This document shows positions 15,031 to 22,649 of a stretch of DNA of 46,664 nt, piece after piece. This stretch comes from a virus. Numbering within the stretch: the first letter of the stretch is position 1; every line of letters starts with the position of its first letter. The stretch lies in IMG/VR virus record IMGVR_UViG_3300009082_000029, positions 1 to 46,664 of that record. One strand, written 5' to 3'. Both the position numbers and the translations under genes were made by a program. Below the pieces are notes generated by a model. That model saw only the letters and a list, made by a program, of their open reading frames with translations. It was not told where the DNA came from and searched no databases.

Positions 15031-15393
15031 TTAATTTTGTGATGGTTTTACAACTAATTTTTTATCGTCATTAATTTCGAAGGTGTAAGCTTGCCCGCAT
15101 TCTCTACAATGCACCAGCGTGTCAACAAAATAATCAACATCTTCTTCCTCGAGCTCATCAATTTCATGATATAATCGTATCCCGCATTGGCAAGTAAATG
15201 AAACGCTGGCTGTAATTATGTGATCGTAACTGGGTTTTACTTCAATACCATTTTCAAATTGTTCCATTATTCTTTCATGCTTGCGGAGCACGTAAATCTG
15301 CTCTGCATTTCCATGCTCAGGCTTTTCTTCAACTCCATTGCGGATGAATTTACCGTTGGCTATGATTAATTTTCCTGTTGCTCTTGTTTCCAT
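15031..15393 (-). CDS. Zinc-ribbon-like early protein
   Basis: 120 aa. Two Cys pairs, CQC and CREC, separated by an acidic helix (DELEEEDVDYF), would form a zinc ribbon near residues 68-100. The N-terminal part is beta-rich (KLIIANGKFI). It is spaced 1 nt from the upstream gene in the early operon. The fold is suggested by the cysteines; no partner is known. Confidence 0.6.
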   Translation of the reverse strand: METRATGKLIIANGKFIRNGVEEKPEHGNAEQIYVLRKHERIMEQFENGIEVKPSYDHIITASVSFTCQCGIRLYHEIDELEEEDVDYFVDTLVHCRECGQAYTFEINDDKKLVVKPSQN

Positions 15394-15394
15394 G

Positions 15395-15634
15395 TTACAC
15401 TGCTTTTTCGATTCGTTCGATGATCTTCATTTCGGCGGTTTTGGCGCGGACTACTTTGAATGTGGAATAGAGACGGCCGATTATTATTTCGTAATCGGGA
15501 AGAAGGATCTGCATGCGATGTGCTTGTATTAGACCGACAAGGCCTATTACACGCGGCAGTGATGCGATTGGATACCAGGTGCCGGGTGTAAGATCGCGGA
15601 GCATGGTTTCGATGTATGGCTTTGTTTTTTCCAT
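15395..15634 (-). CDS. Small early protein, unknown
   Basis: 79 aa from the ATG at 15634, which overlaps the TAA of the exported protein upstream (TAATG), a strong coupling signal. The frame is open to 15670, but that longer start would intrude into the upstream gene. The sequence is a short alpha/beta protein with YPIASLPRVIGLVGLIQ. No family recognised. Confidence 0.55.
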   Translation of the reverse strand: MEKTKPYIETMLRDLTPGTWYPIASLPRVIGLVGLIQAHRMQILLPDYEIIIGRLYSTFKVVRAKTAEMKIIERIEKAV

Positions 15635-16116
15635 TATTTGTATTTTTTTGGTGTGTTGTAGGCGGAACATGGTTTGGTTTTGAGGCGGTACGATATGCCG
15701 GCCATGGTTTCCCAGTTGAGTGGATCGGTTATGAATAGCAGGGTGAACCGGTTGCGGCGAAGGCTCACGCCTAAATCGCAGGAGAAGTGTTTTACTTTAC
15801 TGAGCTGTGCTACCCGGGAATTGTAGGTGGTGTTGAAAAAGGTTTGTGCATTTAAACCTGCATACCATGTTAAATGCTGATCGCAGGGTATTGATATGCC
15901 GGCGCCAAGCTTTGCGTTGTTGGTGTAAAATTTAGCGCCATCATCGGACTGCCCTTTTATGTTTCCGAACCAGGCATGGGCGTAGTAACCTATGTGGTTG
16001 GTTTTTTGGTTATACATTACGCCCGGGCGCAGGAAGGCAGGCTCAATGGTTATAAATAATTGGGCTGTGGTGAGCTGGCTGATTAATAAAAAAAGGATTA
16101 AAATGGGGTTTTTCAT
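15634..16116 (-). CDS. Exported beta-barrel-like protein in the early operon
   Basis: 160 aa. The first 18 residues (MKNPILILFLLISQLTTA) form a Sec signal peptide with likely cleavage before Q. The mature part alternates aromatic and small residues in short strands (HIGYYAHAWFGNI, KLGAGISIP, HLTWYAGLNAQTFF, AGISYRLK), typical of a small outer-membrane barrel. An early, exported barrel could alter the host surface, for example superinfection exclusion; that is inference. The leader lies in the iteron region. No phage family known to me. Confidence 0.65.
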   Translation of the reverse strand: MKNPILILFLLISQLTTAQLFITIEPAFLRPGVMYNQKTNHIGYYAHAWFGNIKGQSDDGAKFYTNNAKLGAGISIPCDQHLTWYAGLNAQTFFNTTYNSRVAQLSKVKHFSCDLGVSLRRNRFTLLFITDPLNWETMAGISYRLKTKPCSAYNTPKKYK

Positions 16117-16451
16117 TGGTTTGGTTTTATATATAATTGTGATTATTAATTGTTTGAGTACTTATTTTTTGAAAATACTGATATTTCGAAAAATGAAATG
16201 ACTTTTATGGTACTACATATACTACACGTGTAATTAACTGTATTATTGATTGTTGAATGTGATTTTGTGAAAATGTCAAAAAAATGTAGTAGGTTGTAGT
16301 AGGTATGTAGTAGGCGGAATATTTTTAACCTACTACACTTTTTATTAATGCTGATGCGGGTTATAAAATGTAGTAGGTGTAGTAGGCAAAAAAGCAGTAC
16401 TTTTTTCATGATATTTTAATTATATATTATAACTACTTAATATACATATTG
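16117..16451. other. Non-coding region with iteron array, candidate replication origin
   Basis: 335 nt between the VirE-type gene and the exported protein gene. AT-rich, it contains the TGTAGTAGG repeats and, nearer 16116, a weak promoter-like TATTTTCA on the minus strand with GTCATTT 18 nt above it. No credible gene is present: an 87-codon frame here is generated by the repeats. Confidence 0.7.
16211..16386. repeat. Iteron-like array of TGTAGTAGG
   Basis: Six exact copies of the 9-mer TGTAGTAGG: plus strand at 16285, 16295, 16306, 16369 and 16378 (last two back to back), and inverted CCTACTACA at 16329. Two further TACTACA heptamers lie at 16211 and 16220. Such clusters are typical of initiator-binding iterons, and the array lies next to the replication genes. 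Confidence 0.8.
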
Positions 16452-17678
16452 TTATACGTTAATAATATTATAGGCATAGCGCGGACCTTTACCCGGGATA
16501 CGGATCATTTTTTTAGGGAAGTTTAGTTCGGTGAATGCAATACCAATATGCTCTGCATTTACACCATCGTTTTTACCTATGCGACGTTTTTTAACCAGAT
16601 CGTGCAGGATTTCGGATGGTTGTTTCCACTCACCTTCGCCATTTACCGGAACATCGAAATACATTTTGACTATTTTGGCTGCCATGCTTTCATTCATATA
16701 TCGCATGTTGTACTCTTTAAATTCACGGAAATCAGCCATATCAAAAATGTAATTGTAACCACCGTTAAGTAGTACCATGGTTTCGGCCCAAAGCTGGTTG
16801 ATATCGATAAGGGTTGAATAGGAATGGTTAATATCTTCGAGCTCGATGCATCCGAAACGACGCGTGCCCAGGCGCGGGGTTAGGAATCCTCCCTTTTCGA
16901 AGGTCATGTTGCTGGTGAAACAGGCACTGGCCACTCGCGGCATTGGAGTTGGATACGGATCGCGTGGTGAGCGAAGATCAAAACAATCGCGCTGAATTAC
17001 GTTTTTAAATAGCTCTGCAGTTCGGTTGGATATACCCAGGAGCTCATCGAAAAGGACAATCATTTTGCGGGCGAAAACTTCCTGTATTTCCATTTTATCG
17101 GGCAGGAATTCGACGTAAAGATCTTTAAGCTCAGGAGGAAGAATGAAATCGAAAAAGTAGGTTTTGCCAATACCTTCTTCGGAATGAATAAGACCAAGAG
17201 CCACAGGGTTAGCATATTTACCCAGCGAACAAGCTGTAGTGGCTACCAGCCATTTTTTAACCAGGTTGGCCAGGCGATCTTGATAGTACTTTTGTGGTTT
17301 GTCGCCAAAATCACGCGCCACCAGGTGCGAGGTAAGCATATCGATATGCGATTTTCCTTTATAGGATCCTTCGATTTTTTTAAAGTACTCGCCGATCGGG
17401 TTATAACTCTCGATCTCGTTTTGGCTTTTAAGGATCTTCCGGAGAAGGGTATCGTTATGAACGATGCCTGAGGCGTGTAGGTGAAGTGAGATATCGTCGA
17501 ATGTTGGCGGGTAACGGTATTGTTTTTTCTTTGAGTGTATTGTTGAATGTGAACTATCGAAACAGTTGATACGGATCTCGTAATGCTCGTTGAGAAAATC
17601 GAGAATCGGACGGATCTTGTCGCTATTGAGTGGCTGTGAAGCCTTATCTATTTTTAGCCCTGTTAGTTTACGTTCCAT
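16452..17678 (-). CDS. VirE-type P-loop ATPase, probable replicative helicase
   Basis: 408 aa. Walker A SEEGIGKT at 166-173 and Walker B MIVLFDEL at 206-213 lie in the context typical of the virulence-associated-E family, with a downstream PRVASACFTSN sensor-like segment and a GTRRFGCIEL arginine-containing block. The C-terminus resembles a winged helix. These ATPases act with primases in replication of phages and mobile elements; here no separate primase is recognised. It lies 1 nt from the DnaC-like gene and directly borders the iteron region, supporting a replication role. ATPase family confident, exact reaction inferred. Confidence 0.85.
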   Translation of the reverse strand: MERKLTGLKIDKASQPLNSDKIRPILDFLNEHYEIRINCFDSSHSTIHSKKKQYRYPPTFDDISLHLHASGIVHNDTLLRKILKSQNEIESYNPIGEYFKKIEGSYKGKSHIDMLTSHLVARDFGDKPQKYYQDRLANLVKKWLVATTACSLGKYANPVALGLIHSEEGIGKTYFFDFILPPELKDLYVEFLPDKMEIQEVFARKMIVLFDELLGISNRTAELFKNVIQRDCFDLRSPRDPYPTPMPRVASACFTSNMTFEKGGFLTPRLGTRRFGCIELEDINHSYSTLIDINQLWAETMVLLNGGYNYIFDMADFREFKEYNMRYMNESMAAKIVKMYFDVPVNGEGEWKQPSEILHDLVKKRRIGKNDGVNAEHIGIAFTELNFPKKMIRIPGKGPRYAYNIINV

Positions 17679-17679
17679 T

Positions 17680-18342
17680 TTACCTCCTGCTGGATCCTTT
17701 GAATTCGATTTCGTTAAATGCTGCCCGCATTCGATCGGTTATGTATTCGCCATATTCAGACTCAAGACCTTTAATGGGGCGCTGACAAGTTTGGAAGGTC
17801 CATGCGCCATTTTCTTTGCGCATAGGATATGAATCGGGAACCGGGTGTATTACATTTCCGAAGTTTTTTACCTCGCGTGGTTCGCGGCCGATATCATCGA
17901 GGAACATTGGACGCTTATAATAATAGTCGATACCATGCTTTAAAATTGTATTACCAAATTCTTTGGCATGAACCATTTCGATTTTACGATCGGAAAGTTC
18001 AGTGATCATTTCGCAAACCGACTGCAGCAGTGCAGTTTTTCCACAGCCATAAGTGCCATATAAATGAATACCTTTTTGCAGGGATCCTTTGAACTTTGAA
18101 TTTCCGGTAACGTAATAATATAGTTGCTGAATAAGATCCTTATTGTATGAATCGAAGCGGTAATCTTTAGGCTCAGACCGGTCATTAAAAATGCGCTCGG
18201 ATTTAAGCACAAGAATATCTTTAAAGGTTATCGGATCGATATCGATAAATACGCGCTTTGAATTGATTTTTTGCACGGTGAGCGCGTGCTCTTCTTTAGC
18301 GCGGTCAAAAACCTTTTTTAGTAAAGTCGGGGTCGTAGCCAT
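17680..18342 (-). CDS. DnaC-like helicase loader ATPase
   Basis: 220 aa from ATG 18342. Walker A GTYGCGKT at 96-103 and Walker B PMFLDDIG at 145-152, with the GREP/RMRA basic elements that follow in DnaC/IstB-like AAA proteins. The frame is open to 18411, but start 18342 gives less overlap with the upstream gene. It would load the replicative helicase onto origin DNA; neighbours are a replisome-organiser-like protein and the VirE-type ATPase. The family call rests on P-loop context and gene neighbourhood. Confidence 0.82.
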   Translation of the reverse strand: MATTPTLLKKVFDRAKEEHALTVQKINSKRVFIDIDPITFKDILVLKSERIFNDRSEPKDYRFDSYNKDLIQQLYYYVTGNSKFKGSLQKGIHLYGTYGCGKTALLQSVCEMITELSDRKIEMVHAKEFGNTILKHGIDYYYKRPMFLDDIGREPREVKNFGNVIHPVPDSYPMRKENGAWTFQTCQRPIKGLESEYGEYITDRMRAAFNEIEFKGSSRR

Positions 18343-18781
18343 CTTTAGTGTTTGATTTTGTTGTAGAATCGTCGATTTTATAAAAGCTTTTAGAGCCACG
18401 GGCACTGGCATAATCGAGGTATTTAATGGCCAGCTCGGGATCTTTATTTGAAAGTTCGAGAAGCAGCTTGAGCGATTTAATTTCCATGCGGCTTTTCATT
18501 TTTATGGCATGCTGCTCCTCGAGGTAATCGCGCCAAAATTTCCATGCCTCGATGAATTTATCGGAGTTGAACTTATCGGGAAGCTTTACATCGAGCTCAG
18601 TAACCGGCGAAATAAATTTACCAAGCTCATTGACCAGGCGTTGTGATTTTTCCCAGGCGCGCTTAATGGAGAGCTTGCGCTTATACATTTCGGCAGAATC
18701 GGGGACAACTGAGATGAACTCTTCGAGCTTCTCCTGGAAGTCGATAAGAATTTCATAGAGGTTGTTGTAATGCTGGATCAT
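18305..18781 (-). CDS. Replisome-organiser-like protein
   Basis: 158 aa. After a helical N-terminus, the region about 83-135 (WKFWRDYLEEQH, then KLLLELSNKDPELAIKYLDYA and ARGSKSFY) has the spacing seen in C-terminal domains of phage replisome organisers and DnaD/DnaT-like proteins. It overlaps the DnaC-like gene start, as such pairs often do. Likely helps load the helicase. No enzymatic residues; assignment from the helical repeat pattern and neighbours. Confidence 0.55.
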   Translation of the reverse strand: MIQHYNNLYEILIDFQEKLEEFISVVPDSAEMYKRKLSIKRAWEKSQRLVNELGKFISPVTELDVKLPDKFNSDKFIEAWKFWRDYLEEQHAIKMKSRMEIKSLKLLLELSNKDPELAIKYLDYASARGSKSFYKIDDSTTKSNTKDGYDPDFTKKGF

Positions 18782-18783
18782 AG

Positions 18784-18921
18784 TTAACTGGCTAAGCAGG
18801 TAATGAACAGGAGAAGTAAAATAGCAGGGAATAACAGGATCAGAATCACCAGCGCGATCAGGCTCGAGAAGATGGATAAGTTTGATAGTTTATGCCAGGT
18901 GCTTTGCATTGGAGTGCTCAT
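18784..18921 (-). CDS. 45-aa single-pass membrane protein
   Basis: After a polar start (MSTPMQSTWHKLS) the rest is almost fully hydrophobic, one transmembrane helix. The ATG overlaps the upstream TGA (ATGA), and the stop is 2 nt before the next start; this tight packing supports a real gene. Function unknown; small membrane proteins in early phage operons often target host envelope processes. Confidence 0.6.
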   Translation of the reverse strand: MSTPMQSTWHKLSNLSIFSSLIALVILILLFPAILLLLFITCLAS

Positions 18922-19079
18922 ATTATTGTAGTTTGAATTCCGTAATCGAATTCGTTTTTCAGTATTTTGACATGCCTGGATAATTCACCGGCATTATGAG
19001 GTATAAAAATGGTTTTCTGATTTGTTATAAGTTTATACCCCTGCTTACGAATGACTGAGTGCAGCCTGTATCGTTTCAT
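18918..19079 (-). CDS. 53-aa early protein
   Basis: Starts MKRYRLHSVIRKQGYKLI; a small alpha/beta protein ending FDYGIQTTII. Start 19079 lies 7 nt after the previous stop; an upstream ATG at 19103 would overlap it by 17 nt. The frame is open further but that extension is out of phase with the real upstream gene. It resembles other short phage proteins of Bacteroidota; function unknown. Confidence 0.6.
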   Translation of the reverse strand: MKRYRLHSVIRKQGYKLITNQKTIFIPHNAGELSRHVKILKNEFDYGIQTTII

Positions 19080-19086
19080 GTTTCGT

Positions 19087-19374
19087 TTACTTACCAAATA
19101 CATTGCGCGGATTTTTATTTGTGTTGAAACGGTAGTAGTTATTTTTAAAAGCAGGCGCTTTAAAATTGAGATCGATGGTGCCGATGGCCTGAAGGTATTC
19201 GGCTTCGGTAATTTGTGTGCAGTTGTGTTCATCCCAAACAGGATAGGACTTCTCGACCTTTTCATAGCGGTTACCAAACTCGGATTTCAGCCATATTTCG
19301 CAACTTTCGTTGCTGGTTTTGACATACTTCTCGGAAGAAGCATAGGTGATTTTATAGAACCAGTATTGTGGCAT
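19087..19374 (-). CDS. Small early protein, unknown
   Basis: 95 aa, beta-rich and aromatic at the N-terminus (MPQYWFYKITYASSEKYV), with a DLNFKAPAFKNNYYRF segment near the end. There is no domain I can name. It is 4 nt from its upstream neighbour in the early operon and probably translated from the same message. Confidence 0.6.
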   Translation of the reverse strand: MPQYWFYKITYASSEKYVKTSNESCEIWLKSEFGNRYEKVEKSYPVWDEHNCTQITEAEYLQAIGTIDLNFKAPAFKNNYYRFNTNKNPRNVFGK

Positions 19375-19378
19375 GGGT

Positions 19379-20167
19379 TTAGATTGAGATGTGTTCGGTT
19401 AGGGCATGCGCTTTTTTGGCTTCTTTCCAGTCGATTTTTGGATGTACCTTAAGTGAATCTAACTCGGCCTGATCAGCTTTTGCCTTGGCTTGTTCGAGCT
19501 TTTTGCGCTTGAACCAGGATAAGTCTTCGTGGTTTTGGGTTTCTGCTGCAGCATTGTTACTCATTGGTTGCTCGGAAGTGGTTGTTTGAGCTGGGACGGT
19601 GGTGACAATTGGGACGGGTGTGGTTTTAGTTTCTTTGGGCTGTGGTTTTGCTGCAGGAGAAACAGGGATGTAAGGTACACTGCCTGTGGATGTTTGCTTT
19701 GCGGCTGCTTTGCAAGCATCGGAACAATATACCTGCGAGTTAAAGCCCTGGTACGAACCATTACAATGCGCGCAGGTTTTGGTAGTTTTGCCGGCCGGTT
19801 TGCCTTTGAGTGAATTGGTTTTGCCGCTGAGCGGGTGTGCTGATTTTTGAACGGTGACGGGTGATGCGGTTGTGGTTTTGACAGGGGCGGCGGGTTCAAG
19901 GTCAGCGGTTTTTATGAAGCCGACTTTGGCGGGTATTTTTTCAGTATTGAGTTCGGTTGATTGGAGGTAAAGCTGTTCAACTTTTTGAAGCTTGTGGCTG
20001 AGATCGTTAAAACCTTTATCGGATATTGCGTGCATGATCTCCTCAACGGAGATTTCGAAACTTACATTTATTTTCATATTGTTTGAATTATTGGTTACAA
20101 ATTCGTTTAGTTCACCGGGGTATTTTTTGGCGAGCCATTGATCAATTAGCTCAACCAGGGCGCTCAT
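19379..20167 (-). CDS. Zinc-finger protein with long low-complexity linkers
   Basis: 262 aa. A folded N-terminal part (about 1-75) is followed by Pro/Thr/Ala/Lys-rich linkers flanking one Cys4 finger, CAHCNGSYQGFNSQVYCSDAC at about 132-152 (C-x2-C-x11-C-x3-C), close to MYND/FYVE-like or plant-type short fingers. The C-terminus is charged and helical. Probably an adaptor that binds DNA or replication proteins through the finger. The start codon overlaps the preceding stop (ATGA). No family assignment beyond the finger. Confidence 0.65.
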   Translation of the reverse strand: MSALVELIDQWLAKKYPGELNEFVTNNSNNMKINVSFEISVEEIMHAISDKGFNDLSHKLQKVEQLYLQSTELNTEKIPAKVGFIKTADLEPAAPVKTTTASPVTVQKSAHPLSGKTNSLKGKPAGKTTKTCAHCNGSYQGFNSQVYCSDACKAAAKQTSTGSVPYIPVSPAAKPQPKETKTTPVPIVTTVPAQTTTSEQPMSNNAAAETQNHEDLSWFKRKKLEQAKAKADQAELDSLKVHPKIDWKEAKKAHALTEHISI

Positions 20168-20526
20168 ATATTGAGTATATTATGAATGTGATTGCTTGCA
20201 GTTTTATATTCGCGCTCATCGTGAACATAGCGTAGCTTTTGAATTTCGGGCTTTATTGATTGCAGGTGATGCTCTGCCCAGCGGTGTATTGGCGTTCCGC
20301 TTTTTGTAGTGCCGGCAAACACTGTGCACGGTATGCATGCGCGCGCGTGAAGCTTGGTAAATAGTTTTTCGGATATGCCCAATACCCTGGCAGCATTGCG
20401 CTTATTAAGCACGTTGATTATGCCAGCACGCGGACCTGCTTGCGCCGGAACTGTGGGTACAAATGCCTTGCAAATGCGATCAACCAGCTCTTCGGGAGAG
20501 ATGTTTGTTACCTGAACTGTATGCAT
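20164..20526 (-). CDS. HTH DNA-binding protein, excisionase/MerR-like
   Basis: 120 aa. The central NKRNAARVLGISEKLFTKL looks like the helix-turn-helix used by HTH_17/excisionase-type proteins, followed by a strand pair (CTVFAGTTKSGTPIHRW) like the wing. It may act as a recombination directionality factor or as an early regulator. It overlaps its upstream neighbour by 47 nt and the downstream gene by 4 nt. DNA binding is fairly sure; the target is unknown. Confidence 0.6.
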   Translation of the reverse strand: MHTVQVTNISPEELVDRICKAFVPTVPAQAGPRAGIINVLNKRNAARVLGISEKLFTKLHARACIPCTVFAGTTKSGTPIHRWAEHHLQSIKPEIQKLRYVHDEREYKTASNHIHNILNI

Positions 20527-20914
20527 GGTTAGGGATATTAAGGATTGTTTTTACAATGCAATAGGGTTTGGGATCGAGCGGAGTTGAATAAGGGCAGCGT
20601 CGGTTAGCTCCCTTGCTATTGCATTGAGTATATTCAAAGTGTAATTGATTATTATCATCGATGTCCGGAATCGAGTCTAGTGAATCCCAATTACAAGCAA
20701 TGAACTGCCGAACAATTTTAAATTCTCCGGTTGTACCGGCCGCCTTCATCTTATTAATTACTTCTCGCGATCGGTTATTGCCTAATAGTGTGATGTAAAT
20801 CTGATGAACCTTAGATTCATCAAGTATTTCGCTAAGGGTAAAATACTTTTTATCAACTTTTGCCATCTGAGGTTCCGCTGTGAGAGCACTACGATGATTA
20901 AAAAATTCGATCAT
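20480..20914 (-). CDS. Cys-containing early protein, unknown
   Basis: 144 aa. The second half has RQFIACNWDSLDSIPDIDD, then a Cys cluster (CNSKGANRRCPYSTPLDPKPYC), a layout I associate with a common Bacteroidota phage protein of unknown function that often continues into an HTH. Here it stops early, and a separate HTH gene overlaps its end, so it may be a truncated or split version. No catalytic motif visible. Confidence 0.6.
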   Translation of the reverse strand: MIEFFNHRSALTAEPQMAKVDKKYFTLSEILDESKVHQIYITLLGNNRSREVINKMKAAGTTGEFKIVRQFIACNWDSLDSIPDIDDNNQLHFEYTQCNSKGANRRCPYSTPLDPKPYCIVKTILNIPNHAYSSGNKHLSRRAG

Positions 20915-20934
20915 AACAAGTTGTATTAATTAAT

Positions 20935-21492
20935 CTATGACCAAATAATCTTTACTACAATAAATCTTCCATAATAGCCCCAATTTCTTGGTCTAAATCT
21001 GCCTATACCAATAAGCTGACCTGATGTTTCCAATACCTTTCTGAAAATATCTTCAGTAATAATATCATCGAAAATGTGATAAGTTACGTCGGCCTTCCAT
21101 TTGCGTATAACCGGAAAAATTCGCTCCACTCTTGTTGTTCCTCCCCTACGACCATCAGATGGTACTAAATAGGTCTCACTTTCTACATCGTCCTTATGAA
21201 TGTTTATAAAAATCTGATCAACTACCATTACGCCAGATTCGAAATTTTTTGTAAAGGTTGATTTGCCTTTACCTGGCACTTGAAGCGATAGGTACTTTGC
21301 TGCTTCCTTTAAACTATTGCAAAATTGCATTGGCGGAATGAATACATTTCCTGAATCGTCATAATGAAGCCTTTCTCTCCATGTGCGTTTTTCATAAGCT
21401 GCTGGCAATTCTTTTTCCAGCTTTTCAGTTTGATGATATCTACCTTGTGAATAAGCGCTAACGCTTTCTAATGTTACAATTGCTTTTTTCAT
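20935..21492 (-). CDS. Conserved early protein with Gly/Arg loop, possible Cas7-like fold
   Basis: 185 aa. Notable motifs: SVSAYSQGRYH near 11-21, RTWRERLHYD near 36-45, VFIPPMQFCNSLKEAAKYLS near 50-69, VPSDGRRGGTTRVE, and near the C-terminus LIGIGRFRPRNWGYYGRF. The last is reminiscent of the Gly-rich loop of RAMP/Cas7 proteins, but this is a by-eye resemblance and no cas genes or CRISPR repeats are present. It looks like a conserved early phage protein of unknown function, perhaps RNA or ssDNA binding. It is preceded by the repeat region at 21493-21784. Confidence 0.65.
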   Translation of the reverse strand: MKKAIVTLESVSAYSQGRYHQTEKLEKELPAAYEKRTWRERLHYDDSGNVFIPPMQFCNSLKEAAKYLSLQVPGKGKSTFTKNFESGVMVVDQIFINIHKDDVESETYLVPSDGRRGGTTRVERIFPVIRKWKADVTYHIFDDIITEDIFRKVLETSGQLIGIGRFRPRNWGYYGRFIVVKIIWS

Positions 21493-21586
21493 AGTTTGGA
21501 TTTATTTAAATTAAAAAACCTTGACTAAACATACCCGGACAAGACAGAATGAGACCCAACTTGACCTGACTCAATGCACCAGTATT

Positions 21587-21627
21587 TTTATATTTGAGTT
21601 AATGATTAGCATAAAAAACCTTGACTT
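21587..21627 (+). repeat. 41-bp direct repeat, copy 1
   Basis: Identical to 21690-21730 over 41 nt (spacing 103 nt). It includes TATATTTG near its left end and AACCTTGACTT at its right end. Confidence 0.85.
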
Positions 21628-21689
21628 GATGCAACCCAACTTAACAAGCTCCGCCCAAATTTGACACACGTAAACTCGCTAAGAGTGAT

Positions 21690-21730
21690 TTTATATTTGA
21701 GTTAATGATTAGCATAAAAAACCTTGACTT
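21690..21730 (+). repeat. 41-bp direct repeat, copy 2
   Basis: Exact second copy of 21587-21627. The sequences outside the two copies are different, so the repeat boundaries are sharp. Confidence 0.85.
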
Positions 21731-21784
21731 AATAGGAGACGCATTAATCTGCCATAACTTAACTCGACTTGCCATGACTTGTAT

Positions 21785-22243
21785 TTATATTGAAATTTGC
21801 TTGTAATTAGAAACCTTTTGAGGAGATATTGCTTTTCTACCATTCTCTGCCGCCAGTCTAATGGCTCCAAAAGCAGCTCCTATAAAGTTGATCTGTTTGC
21901 GTTCTATAGCTGTAAGCTTATCATAAAATGCCTGGTTCAAATTCAAGTAACTTTTTTCTCCGCGCTTAACGGCATTATCAATTTTTGTTAATTTATGCGT
22001 AAGTATCCGAGTGGTGTTTTTTTCCCAGGCCAGTATAATCCCCTCGTTAATTACTCGCTCATATTCTAATTTCAGTTTATGTAATGCAGTTCGGAGATAA
22101 GATTTTCCAGCAGTGTTCATTTTAACTCCAGTTGCGCGCTCAATCATTTTATAAGTGATTAATGCGCCTGGATGTTGAGTAGAAAGAAAATTGACAATTA
22201 GAAGTGTTTTTTCACTAATTTGAGGTATAGTTTTCATAATCAT
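21785..22243 (-). CDS. Winged-helix-like DNA-binding protein
   Basis: About 150 aa (start 22243 or Met3 at 22237). The N-terminal region (EKTLLIVNFLSTQHPGALIT, then ATGVKMNTAGKSYLRTALHKL) has the pattern of a winged helix, followed by a basic helical part. It is the second gene of the early transcript and overlaps the first (ATG inside the stop region), consistent with an early regulator. Target unknown. Confidence 0.55.
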   Translation of the reverse strand: MIMKTIPQISEKTLLIVNFLSTQHPGALITYKMIERATGVKMNTAGKSYLRTALHKLKLEYERVINEGIILAWEKNTTRILTHKLTKIDNAVKRGEKSYLNLNQAFYDKLTAIERKQINFIGAAFGAIRLAAENGRKAISPQKVSNYKQISI

Positions 22244-22548
22244 ATTTGGGTTTTAATTATTTTATTAGGCTCTGGATTGTAGGCTATCCTTGCCACATAT
22301 GCTGGGGCCAGACCAGTAATCTTGGATAACAGTTCATGGATATACCAAATTTGTAAAGCGCATGCGCGACTCCGGAGGATATCGGCAATGCGTTTAATGT
22401 AGATATTTCTTTGTGCCTTGCGCTGTGGATCAGCATCGGTTATTATTTGAATGTATTTATCGGCCTCGAGCTGCCCTACTCCAGCCATTCTTAGATTGCT
22501 TTTAACGACTTCGGTTTCTGCTTGATATTGAATCACAATCTTTTGCAT
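22240..22548 (-). CDS. First early gene, small DNA-binding candidate
   Basis: 102 aa, helical, with basic stretches (RKAQRNIYIKRIADILRSR) and an LLSKITGLAPAYVARIAY segment that could be an HTH. It is the first gene leftward of the 26-bp palindrome and divergent from the repressor, the position of Cro in many temperate phages. Role suggested by position only. Confidence 0.55.
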   Translation of the reverse strand: MQKIVIQYQAETEVVKSNLRMAGVGQLEADKYIQIITDADPQRKAQRNIYIKRIADILRSRACALQIWYIHELLSKITGLAPAYVARIAYNPEPNKIIKTQI

Positions 22549-22565
22549 AATTTGGTTTGTTTATT

Positions 22566-22591
22566 GTATAAAATATACGTATATTTTATAC
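22566..22591. promoter_or_regulatory. 26-bp perfect palindromic operator
   Basis: The half-site GTATAAAATATAC is followed directly by its reverse complement with no spacer. On the minus strand it contains TATATTTT, one base from the TAnnTTTG -7 box, 18 nt above the first early gene. It probably serves as the operator over the early leftward promoter, bound by the repressor or the first early protein. Confidence 0.8.
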
Positions 22592-22604
22592 GTAAACCTA
22601 ACTC

Positions 22605-22649
22605 ATTTGTTAGACGCTTCCAAATTATTTATACATAATTTGTTAGACG
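22605..22649 (+). promoter_or_regulatory. Pair of 12-bp direct repeats, second operator
   Basis: ATTTGTTAGACG occurs at 22605-22616 and 22638-22649, exactly 33 bp apart (about three helical turns), between the palindrome and the repressor start at 22682. The second copy is extended by an inverted GACG-TT-CGTC. Likely operators for repressor autoregulation. Confidence 0.65.

Larger units (their letters stand above)
21493..21784. other. Non-coding repeat region with promoter-like boxes
   Basis: 292 nt containing two copies of a 41-bp direct repeat, a partial third unit at 21512-21526, and five TTGAC words on the plus strand. Each full repeat carries TATATTTG on the plus strand, a perfect TAnnTTTG -7 box. 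On the minus strand a TATGTTTA box with a TTG 23 nt above it precedes the 21492 gene. It may hold an ncRNA, regulator sites or a second origin. Confidence 0.6.

Noticed and set aside
16146-16409. 87-codon minus-strand frame starting MKKVLLFCLLHLL
   Set aside because: It is generated by the TGTAGTAGG repeats; there is no coding bias and it lies in the iteron region.
17041-17059. GTCCTTT motif inside the VirE-type gene
   Set aside because: It encodes the Walker B strand (VLFDE) and has no -7 box at the fixed spacing.
19104-19277. Upstream extension of the 53-aa gene
   Set aside because: It runs through the real gene at 19087-19374 in another frame.
21587-21730. 41-bp repeats as a CRISPR array
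   Set aside because: Only two full copies, a 62-nt interval between them that does not behave as a spacer series, and no cas genes.
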